64,000 nucleotides of DNA, taken from contig JASWHV010000016.1 of NCBI GenBank assembly GCA_030760725.1, forward strand, positions 17,289,084 through 17,353,083, in the 5' to 3' direction. Shown in pieces: positions 41,430 through 51,355 of the stretch. Within the stretch, counting starts at the first letter, position 1. Every line of letters starts with the position of its first letter. The DNA comes from Neostapfia colusana. Its lineage: Eukaryota; Streptophyta; Magnoliopsida; Poales; Poaceae. The position numbers and the translations under genes are program-made. The notes under the pieces were generated by a model. It was not told the origin of the DNA and searched no databases. It saw only the letters and a program-made list of their open reading frames with translations.

Positions 41430-41823
41430 TGTTAGTACTTCTGAGTTTTATTCTGTTTAGAATGTTTGTTTTGGAAAATAAGTTTGTATCCGTGTGAGCC
41501 TGGGGTTTGTCTTGCGTCACATGAAGTCTGGACTTTTTGTGCATTGTAGTTCCGGATCTGGCGCGCGCTCGCATAGGCAGAGGAGGCGATCGAGTCTACA
41601 GGCCCTTGCACGTCGAGCAGACGTTGCGGTACATACGCTGCGTGGCGAGCAGGACCCGGAGAGTTTGTTTTTCGTTTCAGTTGTGATCAGTTTTGAGATA
41701 AGAGGTTAATGGAAAACGATGAGGAGCTTGCCTGCTCATTCCAGACGTCTAAAAGAACTCTCACAAACACACACAAGATTGCTGATTGGAGGTGATCGAT
41801 GAGTGAGTGTTTTTGCGCCAACA
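41430..41823 (+). repeat. Copia-4 3' LTR (394 bp)
   Basis: It begins TGTTAGTACTTCTGAG immediately after TAGGGGGAGAT (purine tract, 41419-41429) and ends GCGCCAACA. There is no second copy in the window, so the right edge is inferred from the TGTT...AACA ends. Confidence 0.8.
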
Positions 41824-42637
41824 AGGCACACAACGAATAAGCTGTTGAATTACATTATCGACAGGTAGATTATATCCTTCTCGCTGCTCTTAATACATCA
41901 AGCACATAAACTATACGAGAGAGAATATAGTGCTGAGTTCTTCCCTATTGCTTTTATTTTCAATTTTGAGGCTCAACCTAAGAAACCATATTGCACGCTT
42001 CTCAAAGTGTGTCTTCAGCCATTTGCTTAGACAACTATCTTGACCGTACGTTGACAAGTCTCTCCATGTCCTACACCATAGGGCCCCTTCTCACTTGCAG
42101 TGGGATCCTGCTTAGCTCTAGCCTTTGTTTGGATACAATTGAACACTATCTATTTAGAGAGGATTGGGGAGATTGAAGTAATAATTAGTTTATTTTTTCA
42201 TTCCATTTCACTCCTAATCACATGGATTTATTATTACCCAAACAAGCACTTATTTGGTTCACCCTCAGTCTTCATCACCTCCATAGGAGCTCGATAACAA
42301 AAAGCATATGTGCTTCTTGTCTTGTTCATGGTATGCATCACCTTGGACCTCATACGGTCTCTCGATCATTCGGACTCTCCTACTTGGTCCCGATCCTCCC
42401 ACCATTAACCGCCACATTGACTTTATTAACCTACATATTACGAGACAAGCAAACATGTTTTCTTTCTCCTCTATTTTATCCAATACATTCACCAACTTCA
42501 GTTAGTTATAAACATAATCATGCATAACCTTATACAATCATCAAAATCCCGCATTTCAACTCAGCTCTAAATGAGAAAATTTACTCATCATCAATATATT
42601 ATAAACCATGACATATCTTAGCATGATCGAGCACGTT
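41824..42637. other. Spacer with possible Tourist-like MITE
   Basis: AT-rich sequence without a credible gene. About 42123-42247 has CTTTGTTTGGATACAATTG at one side and ATTACCCAAACAAGC at the other, matching the 'GTTTGGA ... CCAAACAA' ends of Tourist/hAT-like MITEs, with AT-rich interior. Inverted ends match over only ~8 bases, so this is a weak call. Confidence 0.4.
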
Positions 42638-42689
42638 TGTCGGTACCCACGATATGGGGTACCCCCGCGCACAGGGGAAAATGCCTAAG

Positions 42690-43035
42690 GATCTCGCCCT
42701 TCTCCGCAGGGAGAGCTCCGAAGGCGCCACGTGTCCAGCGGGGCCGGACCTCCCTCTCCTCAGAGGAGGGCTCTGGGTCCGCCACGTGGCTAGCGGCAGC
42801 CGGACCTCCCCCCTCCGTGGGGAGAGCTCCGAAGGCGCCACGTGTCTCGCGGGACCGGACCTCCCCCTCCACAGAGGAGAGCTCCGGGCCTGCCACGTGG
42901 CCGACAGAAGCCGGACCTCCCCCCTCCGCGGGGGGGGGGGGGGGGGGGTCCGAAGGCTCCACGTGTCCCGCGGGGCCGGACCTCCCTCTCCTCAGAGGAG
43001 AGCTCCGGGCCCGCCACGTGTCCAGCAGGACAGCG
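42690..43035 (+). promoter_or_regulatory. CCACGTG repeat array in Gypsy-4 U3
   Basis: Six units about 55 bases apart carry CCACGTGTCC or CCACGTGGCC (near 42727, 42782, 42839, 42894, 42961, 43015), with AGAGCTCCG on one side and GCCGGACCTCC on the other. On the opposite strand the order is GGACACGTGG - CGGAGCTC - GAGGTCCGGC, the same order as the Gypsy-2/3 array. It ends ~390 bases before the TATA box. Confidence 0.8.
42930..42948. repeat. 19-base G homopolymer
   Basis: An uninterrupted G run lies in the fifth spacer of the ACGTG array where other units have CTCCGTGGGGAGAG-like sequence. Its length may be an assembly estimate. Confidence 0.85.
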
Positions 43036-43423
43036 CTGCCTGCCCCCGCGCGGTAGGCAGCGGGCGTAAAGACGCACCATACCTTGCCCGTACAAGGTAT
43101 TCAAGGCCCGCGCCTTCCCAAGACGCGGAGACGCGGAGCACGCCTCTGTCAGGTGTCGTTGCGCCCAGTCGCATCGCAGAGTGGCGCGCAGTGTCAGAAC
43201 CTGCCAGCCAATAAACACAGCGACAAGACATCCCCTGCCGCCCCCGCCGTCATCAACCACTACGACTAGCATGCGGCATGGGCAGGGCGGCAGAACGAAG
43301 ACTCGGAAGCCTTCGCCAGAGACAACTACCGACATAACTGCGGATACTATAGTCGGCAGGAAATCTCCTCGGGACCACCTGTCGGGTCCCGGGCCCCCCT
43401 TGTAAGCCACACGAGCCTTGGAC

Positions 43424-43432
43424 TATAAAAGG
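43424..43432 (+). promoter_or_regulatory. TATA box of Gypsy-4 LTR
   Basis: TATAAAAGG in CTTGGACTATAAAAGGCTCG, ~330 bases before the LTR end and downstream of the repeat array. Confidence 0.7.
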
Positions 43433-43763
43433 CTCGGGTAGGTAACGTTAGCAAGGGTTCACACTCTAGCCATTCAAACTCTGTGGGTTCGCACTCCAGC
43501 AACTCACACCCTAGGCATAACTCATCCTCAAGCTCAGGACTCCGGTTCTGAGCAGCAAGAAATACAGCGAGCACCTCTGCTCACCGTGGACGTAGGGTTT
43601 TACGCTCCGGCGGCCCGAACCACGTAAAACTCGCCATGTCAAGATTCTCCCTCACTCGTCCCTTACGCTTAAGATCTCCGCAAGCGACTAGCCCCTCCAA
43701 AAAAGAACCTCCGCGGGCTGCCCAGAGCAGGTCCGGGGGAAGTGTCGACCACACACTTCGACA

Positions 43764-43783
43764 TTTGGCGCGCCAGGAAGGGG
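43764..43783 (+). promoter_or_regulatory. Gypsy-4 primer binding site
   Basis: TTTGGCGCGCCAGGAAGGGG abuts the LTR. TGGCG starts are used by several Tat elements that prime from tRNAs other than initiator Met; I cannot name the tRNA from sequence alone. Confidence 0.65.
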
Positions 43784-43819
43784 GCTTTTCCCTTGCGCGA
43801 TGAGTTTCCGCCGACGAAG

Positions 43820-45580
43820 ATGACGAAGCTTCCTTCAGCGGCAAGCTCTCCTCCCCCGCGTTCACGGCGGACCGTGACTAGCGGGGAATCGTGTCGACAC
43901 ACTCAGGACGGAGTGTGTCGGCGCAAGCTGGAAGCCAGCAGCCGACTCCGGCAACGCCGACTCCGGCAATGCAGGCTCCGACTAGCGTGAGATCTTCTGC
44001 AGCGCTGAGCGTTCCCCACGGGGGCGCGCTAGCTGCAGGAAGAGCGCTACTGCGCAATCCACCTGCTGGGGACGCGCCTCAGGCAGCGACCCAGAAGTGG
44101 ATTTGTGAGGTAGACCTTCTCGTCGTCGCCGCCGCAAACCCTCGACTTCGGCGGGGACGACGCTCCGGCCAACCGGCTGTGTCGCTGACGCGCACGCCGA
44201 CGGTTGACGGACAGACGGCGGACTCCAGCTCCACCAGGCCCTTATCGACGTACCTGAGGACAGAGCTGGAACGATGCCACTTGGGCCAAGATGCCCGAGT
44301 GTTCCTCAAGCGACGACGAGAAAGGCGTCGCAACCAAGAGGCTGGCGACAGCATGACATCAGCCTCGACACTGCCTGAGGCGCAGACCTTCGCCACGCGA
44401 TCTCTGCCCCAGGCATACGCCACGCAGCATATGCCACAGCCATATGCCCTGCAAATGAGACCCCTGGTCTATGGCGCAGCCTTGCCCATACCGGGGTACT
44501 CTGTGCCAGCAGCGAACCAATCGTTCGCGGCACCAACACCAGCAGCAACAGGGGCAGGATGTGCGGCCCTGGCGCCCCACCTTTGCTTCGCGAGGTGGCC
44601 GCGCAAGTTTCGGCCGCGCCTGCCCGAGAAGTACGACGGCAGCGTCAACCCGGCAGAGTTCCTCCAGATCTACTCCACCACCGTACTTGCCGCAGGAGGG
44701 GATGAGGCCGTCATGGCCAACTACTTCCCCGTCGCCTTGACCGGCCCAGCCCGGTCTTGGCTCATGAACCTCCCCCAGGGTTCCATAACTTCCTAGGGAG
44801 AGCTCTGCCAGCAGTTCACCGCCAACTTCGGCAGCTCCTACACCCGGCCTGGCACGGAGCTCAACCTCCACGCCATCCAGCAACAACCTGGGAGTCGCTG
44901 CGCTCTTTCATCCAGCGGTTCTCCCAGGTGTGCAACACCATCCCGCACATTCAAAGTGCTTCGGTGGTGGTGGCGTTGCGGCAGGGTGTCCAGGACGAGA
45001 AGATGCTTGAGAAGCTCGCGACCAGAGAGGTCCGTGATGTCTCCGAGCTCTTCAGCCTCGCGGACAAGTGCGCCAGAGCAGCAGAAGGGCGGAACTGGCA
45101 CTCACTGCCAGCCTTCGAGTCGGGAGGACAGCCCAGATCTGGTGCTGCTTCGTATGGAGACGGCAAGAAGGCCAAGAACCGGGGCAGTGGCAAGATGAAG
45201 TCACCAGCCGTGGCTCCCGTTGCCGCAGCAGCGGCACCCAGTGGAGCTCGGGGGCCGCGCCCCAACAAAAGGCAGCAGCAGTCACCAGCCCCAGAAGGTG
45301 ACCAAGACAAGCTATGCCCCGTGCATGGCAGCTGTCGCCATACTACTGCCGAGTGTCGGGAGATTCAGAAGCTCGCGGAGCGCTTCCTCACAGGGAAGCA
45401 GCAGCGGACTGATGCCCCACCCTTCCGCCAAAAGGAGAGCAAGCAGAAGGTCGACGCCCCAGACAGCGTCGACCACCAAGTGGGGTTCCAGGAGCCTCAG
45501 CGCGCCGTGAAGGCGGTGCGCAACCATGAGGACTCCAGCTCCAGCGACGATGAGCGTCGAAAGAAGCTCTACGTTATATA
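43820..45580 (+). pseudogene. Gypsy-4 gag, frameshifted
   Basis: An ATG at 43820 (MTKLPSAASSPPPRSRRTVT) opens the likely N-terminus, then the frame shifts into 43891-44796. That segment has FRPRLPEKYDGSVNPAEFLQ, MANYFPVALTGPARSWLMNL and a TAG at 44794 where Trp (SW) is usual: the retrotransposon gag domain. The next piece (44870 on) has ESLRSFIQRFSQVCNTIPHI, VVALRQGVQDEKMLEKLATR and a CPVHGSCRHTTAEC finger-like motif of the Tat CxxH type. Gag would form the particle. At least two frame changes and one stop disable it. Confidence 0.87.
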
Positions 45581-46365
45581 CGGTGGGTCCGCCGACCCCT
45601 CGTCCCGAAGCACGGTTAAGACTCTGCGCCGAGCGGTAGCGTCGGTGGCTCCACTCCCAGGTGCTGCACCGCACCTCAAATGGATGGGAACCCCCATCAG
45701 CTTTGATGCCACCGACTGCCCCAGGAACATGGCTGGGGCCGGCCAACTACCGCTCTTGGTAGTGCCCACCATCGCCAACGTGAGGATGTACCACGTTTTG
45801 GTAGATGGCGGAGCTGGGCTGAACCTCATCAGCCGTGCAGCTTTCCAGAAGCTGCAGATCCCGATGGCCAATCTCACCCCGTCGAACCCGTTCTCAGGGG
45901 TAGGGCCGGGACAAGTCGTCCCCTACGGTAACATCAGCCTTCCGGTGACCTTTGGGGGCACCGGACAGCTATCAGACAGAGTACATTCTGTTCGACGTAG
46001 CGGAGATCGACCTCCCCTTCAACGCCATAATCGGTAGGCCAGCCCTGTACCGGTTCATGGCAGCAGCCCACTACGGCTACCTCGTCGTAAAGATGCCTAC
46101 ACCAACAGGCATCCTCAGGATTCGTGGGGACCGCACTGCTGCGGTGTCGACCTTGGAAAAGCTCCAGGCACTCGCGACAGCACGAGCACCAGCCCCTGGC
46201 AGTGCGGATCCAGACCGGCTCCGCCCGAGTGCACGCCACCGTGCCTCTGCCGCTGCACCCCGTGTGCAACCCCTCGAGGAGGGCGACGTCCCCCTGAAGG
46301 TCGTCCAAGTCAGCGCCGACGCTGCCCAGACCACCCGGGTAGCCGGGGGCCTGGGTAGTAAATAG
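45580..46365 (+). pseudogene. Gypsy-4 protease
   Basis: GTPISFDATDCPRNM and LPLLVVPTIANVRMYHVLVD precede DGGAGLNLISRAAFQKLQIP: the Tat aspartic protease, where DGG(S/A)G replaces DSG. A frameshift near 45960 moves YILFDVAEIDLPFNAIIGRP (the ILGRP end) to another frame, which ends at a TAG near 46363. The joined gag-protease frame 44757-46037 is otherwise long and open. Confidence 0.87.
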
Positions 46366-48235
46366 GAAGGCGCGCTCATCACCTTCCTCCGGCACAACGT
46401 CGACGTGTTTGCATGGCAGCCGTTGCAGATGCCGGGGATCCCTAGGGAGGTGATTGAGCACCACTTGAAGATCTTCCCCGAAGCCCGGCCAGTCCAACAG
46501 AAGCCTCACAAGCAGTCCATCGAGCGCTAGAACTTCATCCGAGAAGAGATCAAGAAGCTGCTAGATGCTGGCTTCATACGGGACGTCCACCACCCCCGGT
46601 GGCTGGCGAACCCTGTCGTTGTCCCGAAGGCCGGTGGGAAGCTCCGGATGTGCATCGACTACACCAGTCTCAATAAGGCATGTACCAAAGATCCATTCCC
46701 TCTCCCCAGAATAGATCAAATAGTAGACTCGACATCAGGCTGCGATATGCTGTGCTTCCTAGACGCCTACTCGGGTTTCCATCAGATCCCCATGTCTAGA
46801 GAAGATGAAGAGCACACCTCCTTCATCACAGTAGATGGCCTGTATTGTTATGTCTCTATGCTTTATGGCCTAAAGAATGCTCTCCCCACCTACTTAGTTG
46901 AGGTGTATGTCGATGACATCGTTGTCAAGGTCAGGCAGAGTTCATCCTTGTTAGATAACCTAGCCTTAGTCTTTGACAAATTGCGCTCCACGCACACCAA
47001 GCTGAACCCCGACAAATGTGTGTTCGGTCTATCCTCTGGGAAACTCTTAGGAGTCCTGGTCTCGCACCGGGGAATTGAGGCCAACCCAGAGAAGATCAAG
47101 GCCATTGACTTGATGCGGCCTCCTGCCCGCGTCAAAGAAGTCCAGAAACTCACGGGATGCCTAGCCGCGCTGAGTCGGTTTTTACCGAGACTAGCAGAGC
47201 AGGCACTCCCCTTCTTTAAGCTCCTGCGCAGGTCCGGTCCATTTGCCTGGACTGACGAAGCAGAAGAAGCTTTCCAGGAGTTGAAGCGACTCCTGACGAC
47301 CCTACCTATCATGGTAGCCCCGGAGCCCGGAGAGCATCTGTTGCTCTACATCGCGGCGACAACTGAAGTGGTGAGTATGGTCCTCGTCGCAGAGCGAACG
47401 GACCTCTCGTCATCACAGCCTGCTCCGATAGCAGGAGATAGACGCCAGGAAACCCTGGAGGTCCAAGACGGCCTCCCGGACCTCCAAGACAACCTTCCGG
47501 AGGTCCAGGGCGGCCTCCCGGACATCCAAGACAACCTCCCGGGGGTCCAACGGGACCACCCGGAGATCCAACGGGACCTCCCGGAGCTCCCGGAAAACCA
47601 GCGGGACCTCCCGGAGGGCCAAGGTGGCTTAGGAGCCTTCGAGTTCCAACTCACAGAAGCCCCCCTGGACCCACTCACCTCCGGCAGGCCAGCGCCCGTG
47701 GATGAAGACCTCTCTGACCTAAGAGAGAGGGTCCAAACCGTCCAGAAGCCTATCTACTACATCAGCGAAGTCCTCCACGACGCCAAGACAAGGTACCTGG
47801 AGGTCCACAAGCTGCTGTATGCAGTGCTCGTGGCGTCCAGGAAGCTCCGCCACTACTTTCAGGCCCACCGGGTCTCGGTAGTCACCTCCTATCCGCTGAA
47901 GATGATCCTTCACAGTCCCCATGCGACTGGCAACGTCGCTAAATGGGCAGCGGAGCTGGCGGAGTTTGAGCTGGACTTCCTTCCTCGCCATGCAGTCAAA
48001 AGCCAAGTGCTGGCTGACTTCGTGGCAGAGTGGACACCAACGAAGGCTGACCCAGGGGGCCACGAAGACGGTGAACCAAAGTACCGAGCTCCGGTCTTCA
48101 CCTGGCCCCACTGGACGCTCTTCTTCGACGGCTCCTCGCGAAAGCAGGGGGCCGGTGCCGGCGTACTGCTTCTCATGCCATCGGGGGAGCAGTTTGGGTA
48201 CATGGTGCGTCTCAATTTCAAGGCAACCAACACAT
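46366..48235 (+). pseudogene. Gypsy-4 reverse transcriptase and RNase H
   Basis: VFAWQPLQMPGIPREVIEHH, a TAG near 46529, then LLDAGFIRDVHHPRWLANPV and the long frame 46648-48372: RMCIDYTSLNKACTKDPFPL, CFLDAYSGFHQIPMSREDEE, YGLKNALPTY joined directly to VEVYVDDIVVKVRQSS. About 15-20 residues normally between these two motifs are missing in frame. The catalytic YVDD remains. RNase H follows (FAWTDEAEEAFQELKRLLTT, LLYIAATTEVVSMVLVAE), is interrupted by a repeat-coded insert (47450-47700), and resumes at PIYYISEVLHDAKTRYLEVH and HPL-like MILHSPHATGNVAKWAAELA. Confidence 0.9.
47450..47625 (+). repeat. 27-base repeat array inside RNase H
   Basis: Repeats based on CTCCCGGACCTCCAAGACAA code for LPDLQDN, LPEVQGG, LPDIQDN, LPGVQRD, HPEIQRD, LPELPENQRD and LPEGQGG. 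The array stays in frame because the unit is a multiple of three (27 bases; two ~9-residue steps resemble each other most closely every 54). Confidence 0.85.
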
Positions 48236-48560
48236 GGCAGAGTATGAAGCACTCATCTTTGGCCTACAGACAGCCCTGTTTCTGGGCGCTCACCAGTTGT
48301 TGGCACAGGGCGACTCCCAGCTGGTTATCAAGCAAGTTAAGGGCGAATGCTCCTGCAATGACCCGCAGCTAGCTGCTTATCTGCTCCACGTGCAGATGTT
48401 GGAGAAAGACTTCCTCGCCTTGGACCTGCGCCACGTACCGCGCGCTGGCAATGCCGCAGCTGACGACCTTTCAACGAAGGCCTCCACCGGAGCCCCTGTG
48501 CCCGAAGGAGTCTTCGAGAGGACGTTGCTGCGGCCCACAGCCCGGCCCGCCAAGCCGAGC
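48100..48560 (+). pseudogene. Gypsy-4 second (archaeal-type) RNase H
   Basis: WTLFFDGSSRKQGAGAGVLL, then after a one-base deletion near 48234, AEYEALIFGLQTALFLGAHQ, LAQGDSQLVIKQVKGECSCN and RHVPRAGNAAADDLSTKAST. These are the D-E-D-D positions of a type I RNase H distinct from the first domain. Tat elements are known for such an extra RNase H captured from a cellular-type source. Confidence 0.9.
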
Positions 48561-49936
48561 GAAGGGGGCTGGACCAGCACCTCGAAGCTGGTGGTCCCGG
48601 CGGCCCTGCAGCCATGGACGCCACCAAGGATCGTAAGCGTCACTGGGGACTCCGTGCAACCCAGCGCTCAAGATCCAGAAGCTCAAGTCAGACCCGATGC
48701 ATGGATCACGGAGATCCGGGACTACTTGAAAGACAACATCATCCTTGATGAACGTGTATCCGCTGAACGGATCGTGCGCATGGCTAAAAGGTACGCGCTG
48801 GTAGAAGGGGATCTCTACCGGCGTGGCACCAACCACGTCCTATTGCGGTGCATAACCCAGAGGGAAGGCTGCGACTTGCTCGCTGAGATCCATGGAGGCG
48901 AATGTGGGAGTCACTCTTCCACACGCACGCTCATCGGTAAAGCCTTCCGGCATGGATTCTACTGGCCGACAGCACTCCAGGATGCCGTCAAGCTGGTCGA
49001 GAGCTGCAAGGCGTGCCAGTTCCACGCCAAGCAGATCCACACACCGGCTCAGGCGGTTCAGATGATCCCGCCCTCGTGGCCGTTCGCCATATTAGGGTTG
49101 GACATCCTGGGACCATTCTACAAAGCCGTCAGGGGATTCCGGTACCTCTACGTCGCCATCGACAAGTTCACCAAGTGGCCGGAAGCTACACCTGTCGTCA
49201 CCATCAATAAGCAATCCGCAGTAAAGTTCATCAAGTCGATCGTCTGCAGATTTGGGTCCCGAACAGAATCATCACCGACAACGGGACCCAGTTCACCAGC
49301 GCAGTGTTCCAAGACTACTGCGAAGACCTCGGCATCCAGGTGTGCTATGCCTCCGTTGCTTACCCAAAGAGCAATGGTCAAGTCGAGAGGGCCAATGCTG
49401 AGATTCTTCGGGGCCTCAAGACTCGCACCTATGCTGGCTTGAAGAAACATGGCGCCAAGTGGGTGGACGAGCTTCCGAGCACACTGTGGGCTAACCGGAC
49501 ATCCTAGAGTCGGGCCACCGGAGAGACACCCTTCTTCATGGTGTACGGGGCCAAAGCTGTGCTTCCCCCAGAGATCACCATGGGGTCTCTCCGTGTCCGA
49601 GCTTACGACGAAGCCGTGCAGGACAACCTCCGGCGTGAAGACATCGACCTCGTCGACGAGGCTCCATTACATGCAGCACTCCGCAACGCACGGTACCGGC
49701 AAACGCTCCGGTGCTACCACCAAAGATTTGTGCGTGTTCGGGAGCTGCAAGAAGGCGACCTGGTGTTGCGGCGCATACTTTCTCACGAAGGGACCGACAA
49801 ACTCTCCCCCAGCTGGGAAGGTCCCTTCCAAGTCACGAGAGTTTGCCGCCCCAGGTGCGTACGCCTTTCCACCGAGGATGGGGATCCGCTCCCGAACCCT
49901 TGGAACATAGAACACCTTCGTAAGTTCTATCCCTAG
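48560..49936 (+). pseudogene. Gypsy-4 integrase
   Basis: Zinc finger: HGGECGSHSSTRTLIGKAFR to ESCKACQ. Core: PFAILGLDILGPFYKAVRG (first Asp), then a one-base deletion near 49255 before ITDNGTQFTSAVFQDYCEDL (second Asp) and YPKSNGQVERANAEILRGLK (Glu) in 49304-49507. TAG at 49505-49507 breaks the chain at ANRTS. C-terminal part 49538-49936: MVYGAKAVLPPEITMGSLRV, QEGDLVLRRIL, SWEGPFQVTRVCRPRCVRLS and NIEHLRKFYP. No chromodomain, as expected for Tat. Confidence 0.92.
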
Positions 49937-50700
49937 AGCAATAGTAGGACAATCTTTTCTTTCTGTAATAGATTCCATAGAGTCCAGGAACAGCGCTCGG
50001 AGCAGCTAAGTTTCAGGGGACGGTCTAGGACTACGTTCAGCTTGGCCTGGTTCCGACCCTAAGCGCGTAGAGTCTTGCTTCCCTTCTTAATGGGGCAGGT
50101 TGTTGCCTCCATGTTTAGCCTGCCTTCCTCCTATGGATATTTATATAGAAAGAAACATGTCATGCTTTGTTCTTCCCTTGTGCTCATTTAAATTACGTAT
50201 TAATTTTTATGACCGCACTTTCTGTGTATGCTCACCATGCACTCACCTCCCTTTTCCCATTCTCACCCCTAGTCGACATTTGCTATCCTACCGAAGACGG
50301 TCGCGCTTGAGGTACCTGCCGATGGCCAGGGGGCCTTTCGGGCCTCCCCTAGTCAGGTGTTGCGGTGCCAGTTGGTCTCCTCTAGGGAAAGCCTGCGTTG
50401 TGCATGAGGGGTCCAGGGTGTGTAGCCTGCTTTGCTTGGTTCCGACCCAAAGTATGCGCACCCTGTCCTTCGAGGGTCCAGTGGAGTACAGCTGCTTTGC
50501 CTGGTTTCGTACTGAAATCCTGTACACTCTGCCTCCCCGGCATCACGGTCCGGTACTAGGGGCTAGACGGCCGTACCCTGACCTCGGAGGGAGCCGAGCC
50601 CCCGGCGCTTCGTGCACTGAATTACCCAAGCCCCGTACACCGGATCAGGATCGTAAGCCAAATAAGACTATGAGATAGGGAAGGGAGAGCCCCAAGGAGA
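49937..50700. other. Gypsy-4 3' non-coding region
   Basis: Between the pol stop and the second ACGTG array. Imperfect repeats of GGTTCCGACCC / GCTTTGCCTGGTT occur at about 50046, 50430 and 50490. An open frame 50100-50678 has no recognisable domain and is Cys/Pro-rich by chance. Long spacers here are normal for Tat elements. Confidence 0.6.
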
Positions 50701-50829
50701 ATTACGTTTCCCTTACTTGTGTGCAGGACCTCCCGGCCTTAGCTCCCCCGCAGGAGTATGGTAGGTGCGCCTAAACAATTGGCCACACCTACCAGGGGGC
50801 CACTACGGGGACCGCGCAAGGAAAGACCG

Positions 50830-51115
50830 GAGCTCCAACGCAAGACCGGAGGATCCGGACCTCGCCCCCTCCGCAGGGCCTGGTTCCGAAGGCCCCACGT
50901 GTCCGGCGGGGCCGGAGCCCCCCTCTCCTCAGAGGGTAGCTCCAGGCCCGCCACGTGGCCAGCAGAGCCGGGCCTCGCCCCCTCCGCAGGGGTGAGCTCC
51001 GATGGCCCCACGTGTCCCGCGGGGTCGGACCTCCATCTTCTCAGAGGAGAGCTCCGGGCCCGGCACGTGGCCGCAGATCTGGACCTCCCCGTTCTCACGG
51101 GGCGATCTCCGAAGA
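50830..51115 (+). promoter_or_regulatory. Second CCACGTG array, internal to Gypsy-4
   Basis: Four units ~56 bases apart (near 50896, 50951, 51008, 51063) alternate CACGTGTCC and CACGTGGCC and have the same flanking boxes and orientation as the LTR array at 42690-43035. It lies between pol and the antisense ORF, so it could drive that antisense transcript. That function is inferred. Confidence 0.7.
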
Positions 51116-51355
51116 CTCCTTGGGCCCTTAACACAATAAGGACCCGAGGAAGGTGTGTGTGCAAGACTTCAAGATTGGTGAAGACCTCTGAGGTCCTTGC
51201 GGAGCTAAGGACTCGGCCAGGCCAAGAAGAAGATAAGCACGGACACAAAAAACAAAGAGCCTGTTCATTCATTCAAAGCTCCATGAGCTGGACTACAGAC
51301 TCAACAAAAGCAAAAAAGAAGAGATACAGGGCCTTCTGGCCGCAGGGGTGACTGC

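Larger units (their letters stand above)
40791..41823 (+). mobile_element. Copia-4: Ty1 element 3' remnant
   Basis: A plus-strand Ty1 remnant begins at the Copia-3 boundary inside RT (DLSFSMGYLSRFMSEPQEEH) and continues through RNase H, purine tract and 3' LTR. Copia-3 evidently inserted into its RT; the left half was lost with the left half of Copia-3. Confidence 0.88.
42638..43763 (+). repeat. Gypsy-4 5' LTR (~1126 bp)
   Basis: TGTCGGTACCCACG to CACTTCGACA, followed by the primer site TTTGGCGCGCCAGGAAGGGG, which is not the initiator-Met type. It is GC-rich, with the ACGTG array at 42690-43035 and TATAAAAGG at 43424-43432. Only one copy is visible, so the end is inferred from the primer site. 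Confidence 0.85.

Noticed and set aside
42690..43035. Regularly spaced repeats as a CRISPR-like array
   Set aside because: Units are imperfect, spacers are themselves homologous, no cas genes, and the setting is a plant LTR promoter.
42618..43410. Overlapping ORFs on both strands of the Gypsy-4 LTR
   Set aside because: They are translations of the 55-base GC-rich repeat array in several frames, not genes.
43764..43783. Gypsy-4 primer site as initiator-Met type
   Set aside because: TTTGGCGCGCC does not match TGGTATCAGAGC; another tRNA must be used.
50100..50678. 192-codon ORF downstream of Gypsy-4 pol
   Set aside because: Spacer sequence with Cys/Pro/Arg-rich random text and no similarity to any domain I know.
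50700..51350. Second ACGTG array as the Gypsy-4 3' LTR
   Set aside because: It lacks the TGTCGGTACC start, the TATA region and the CACTTCGACA end of the 5' LTR; only the array matches.
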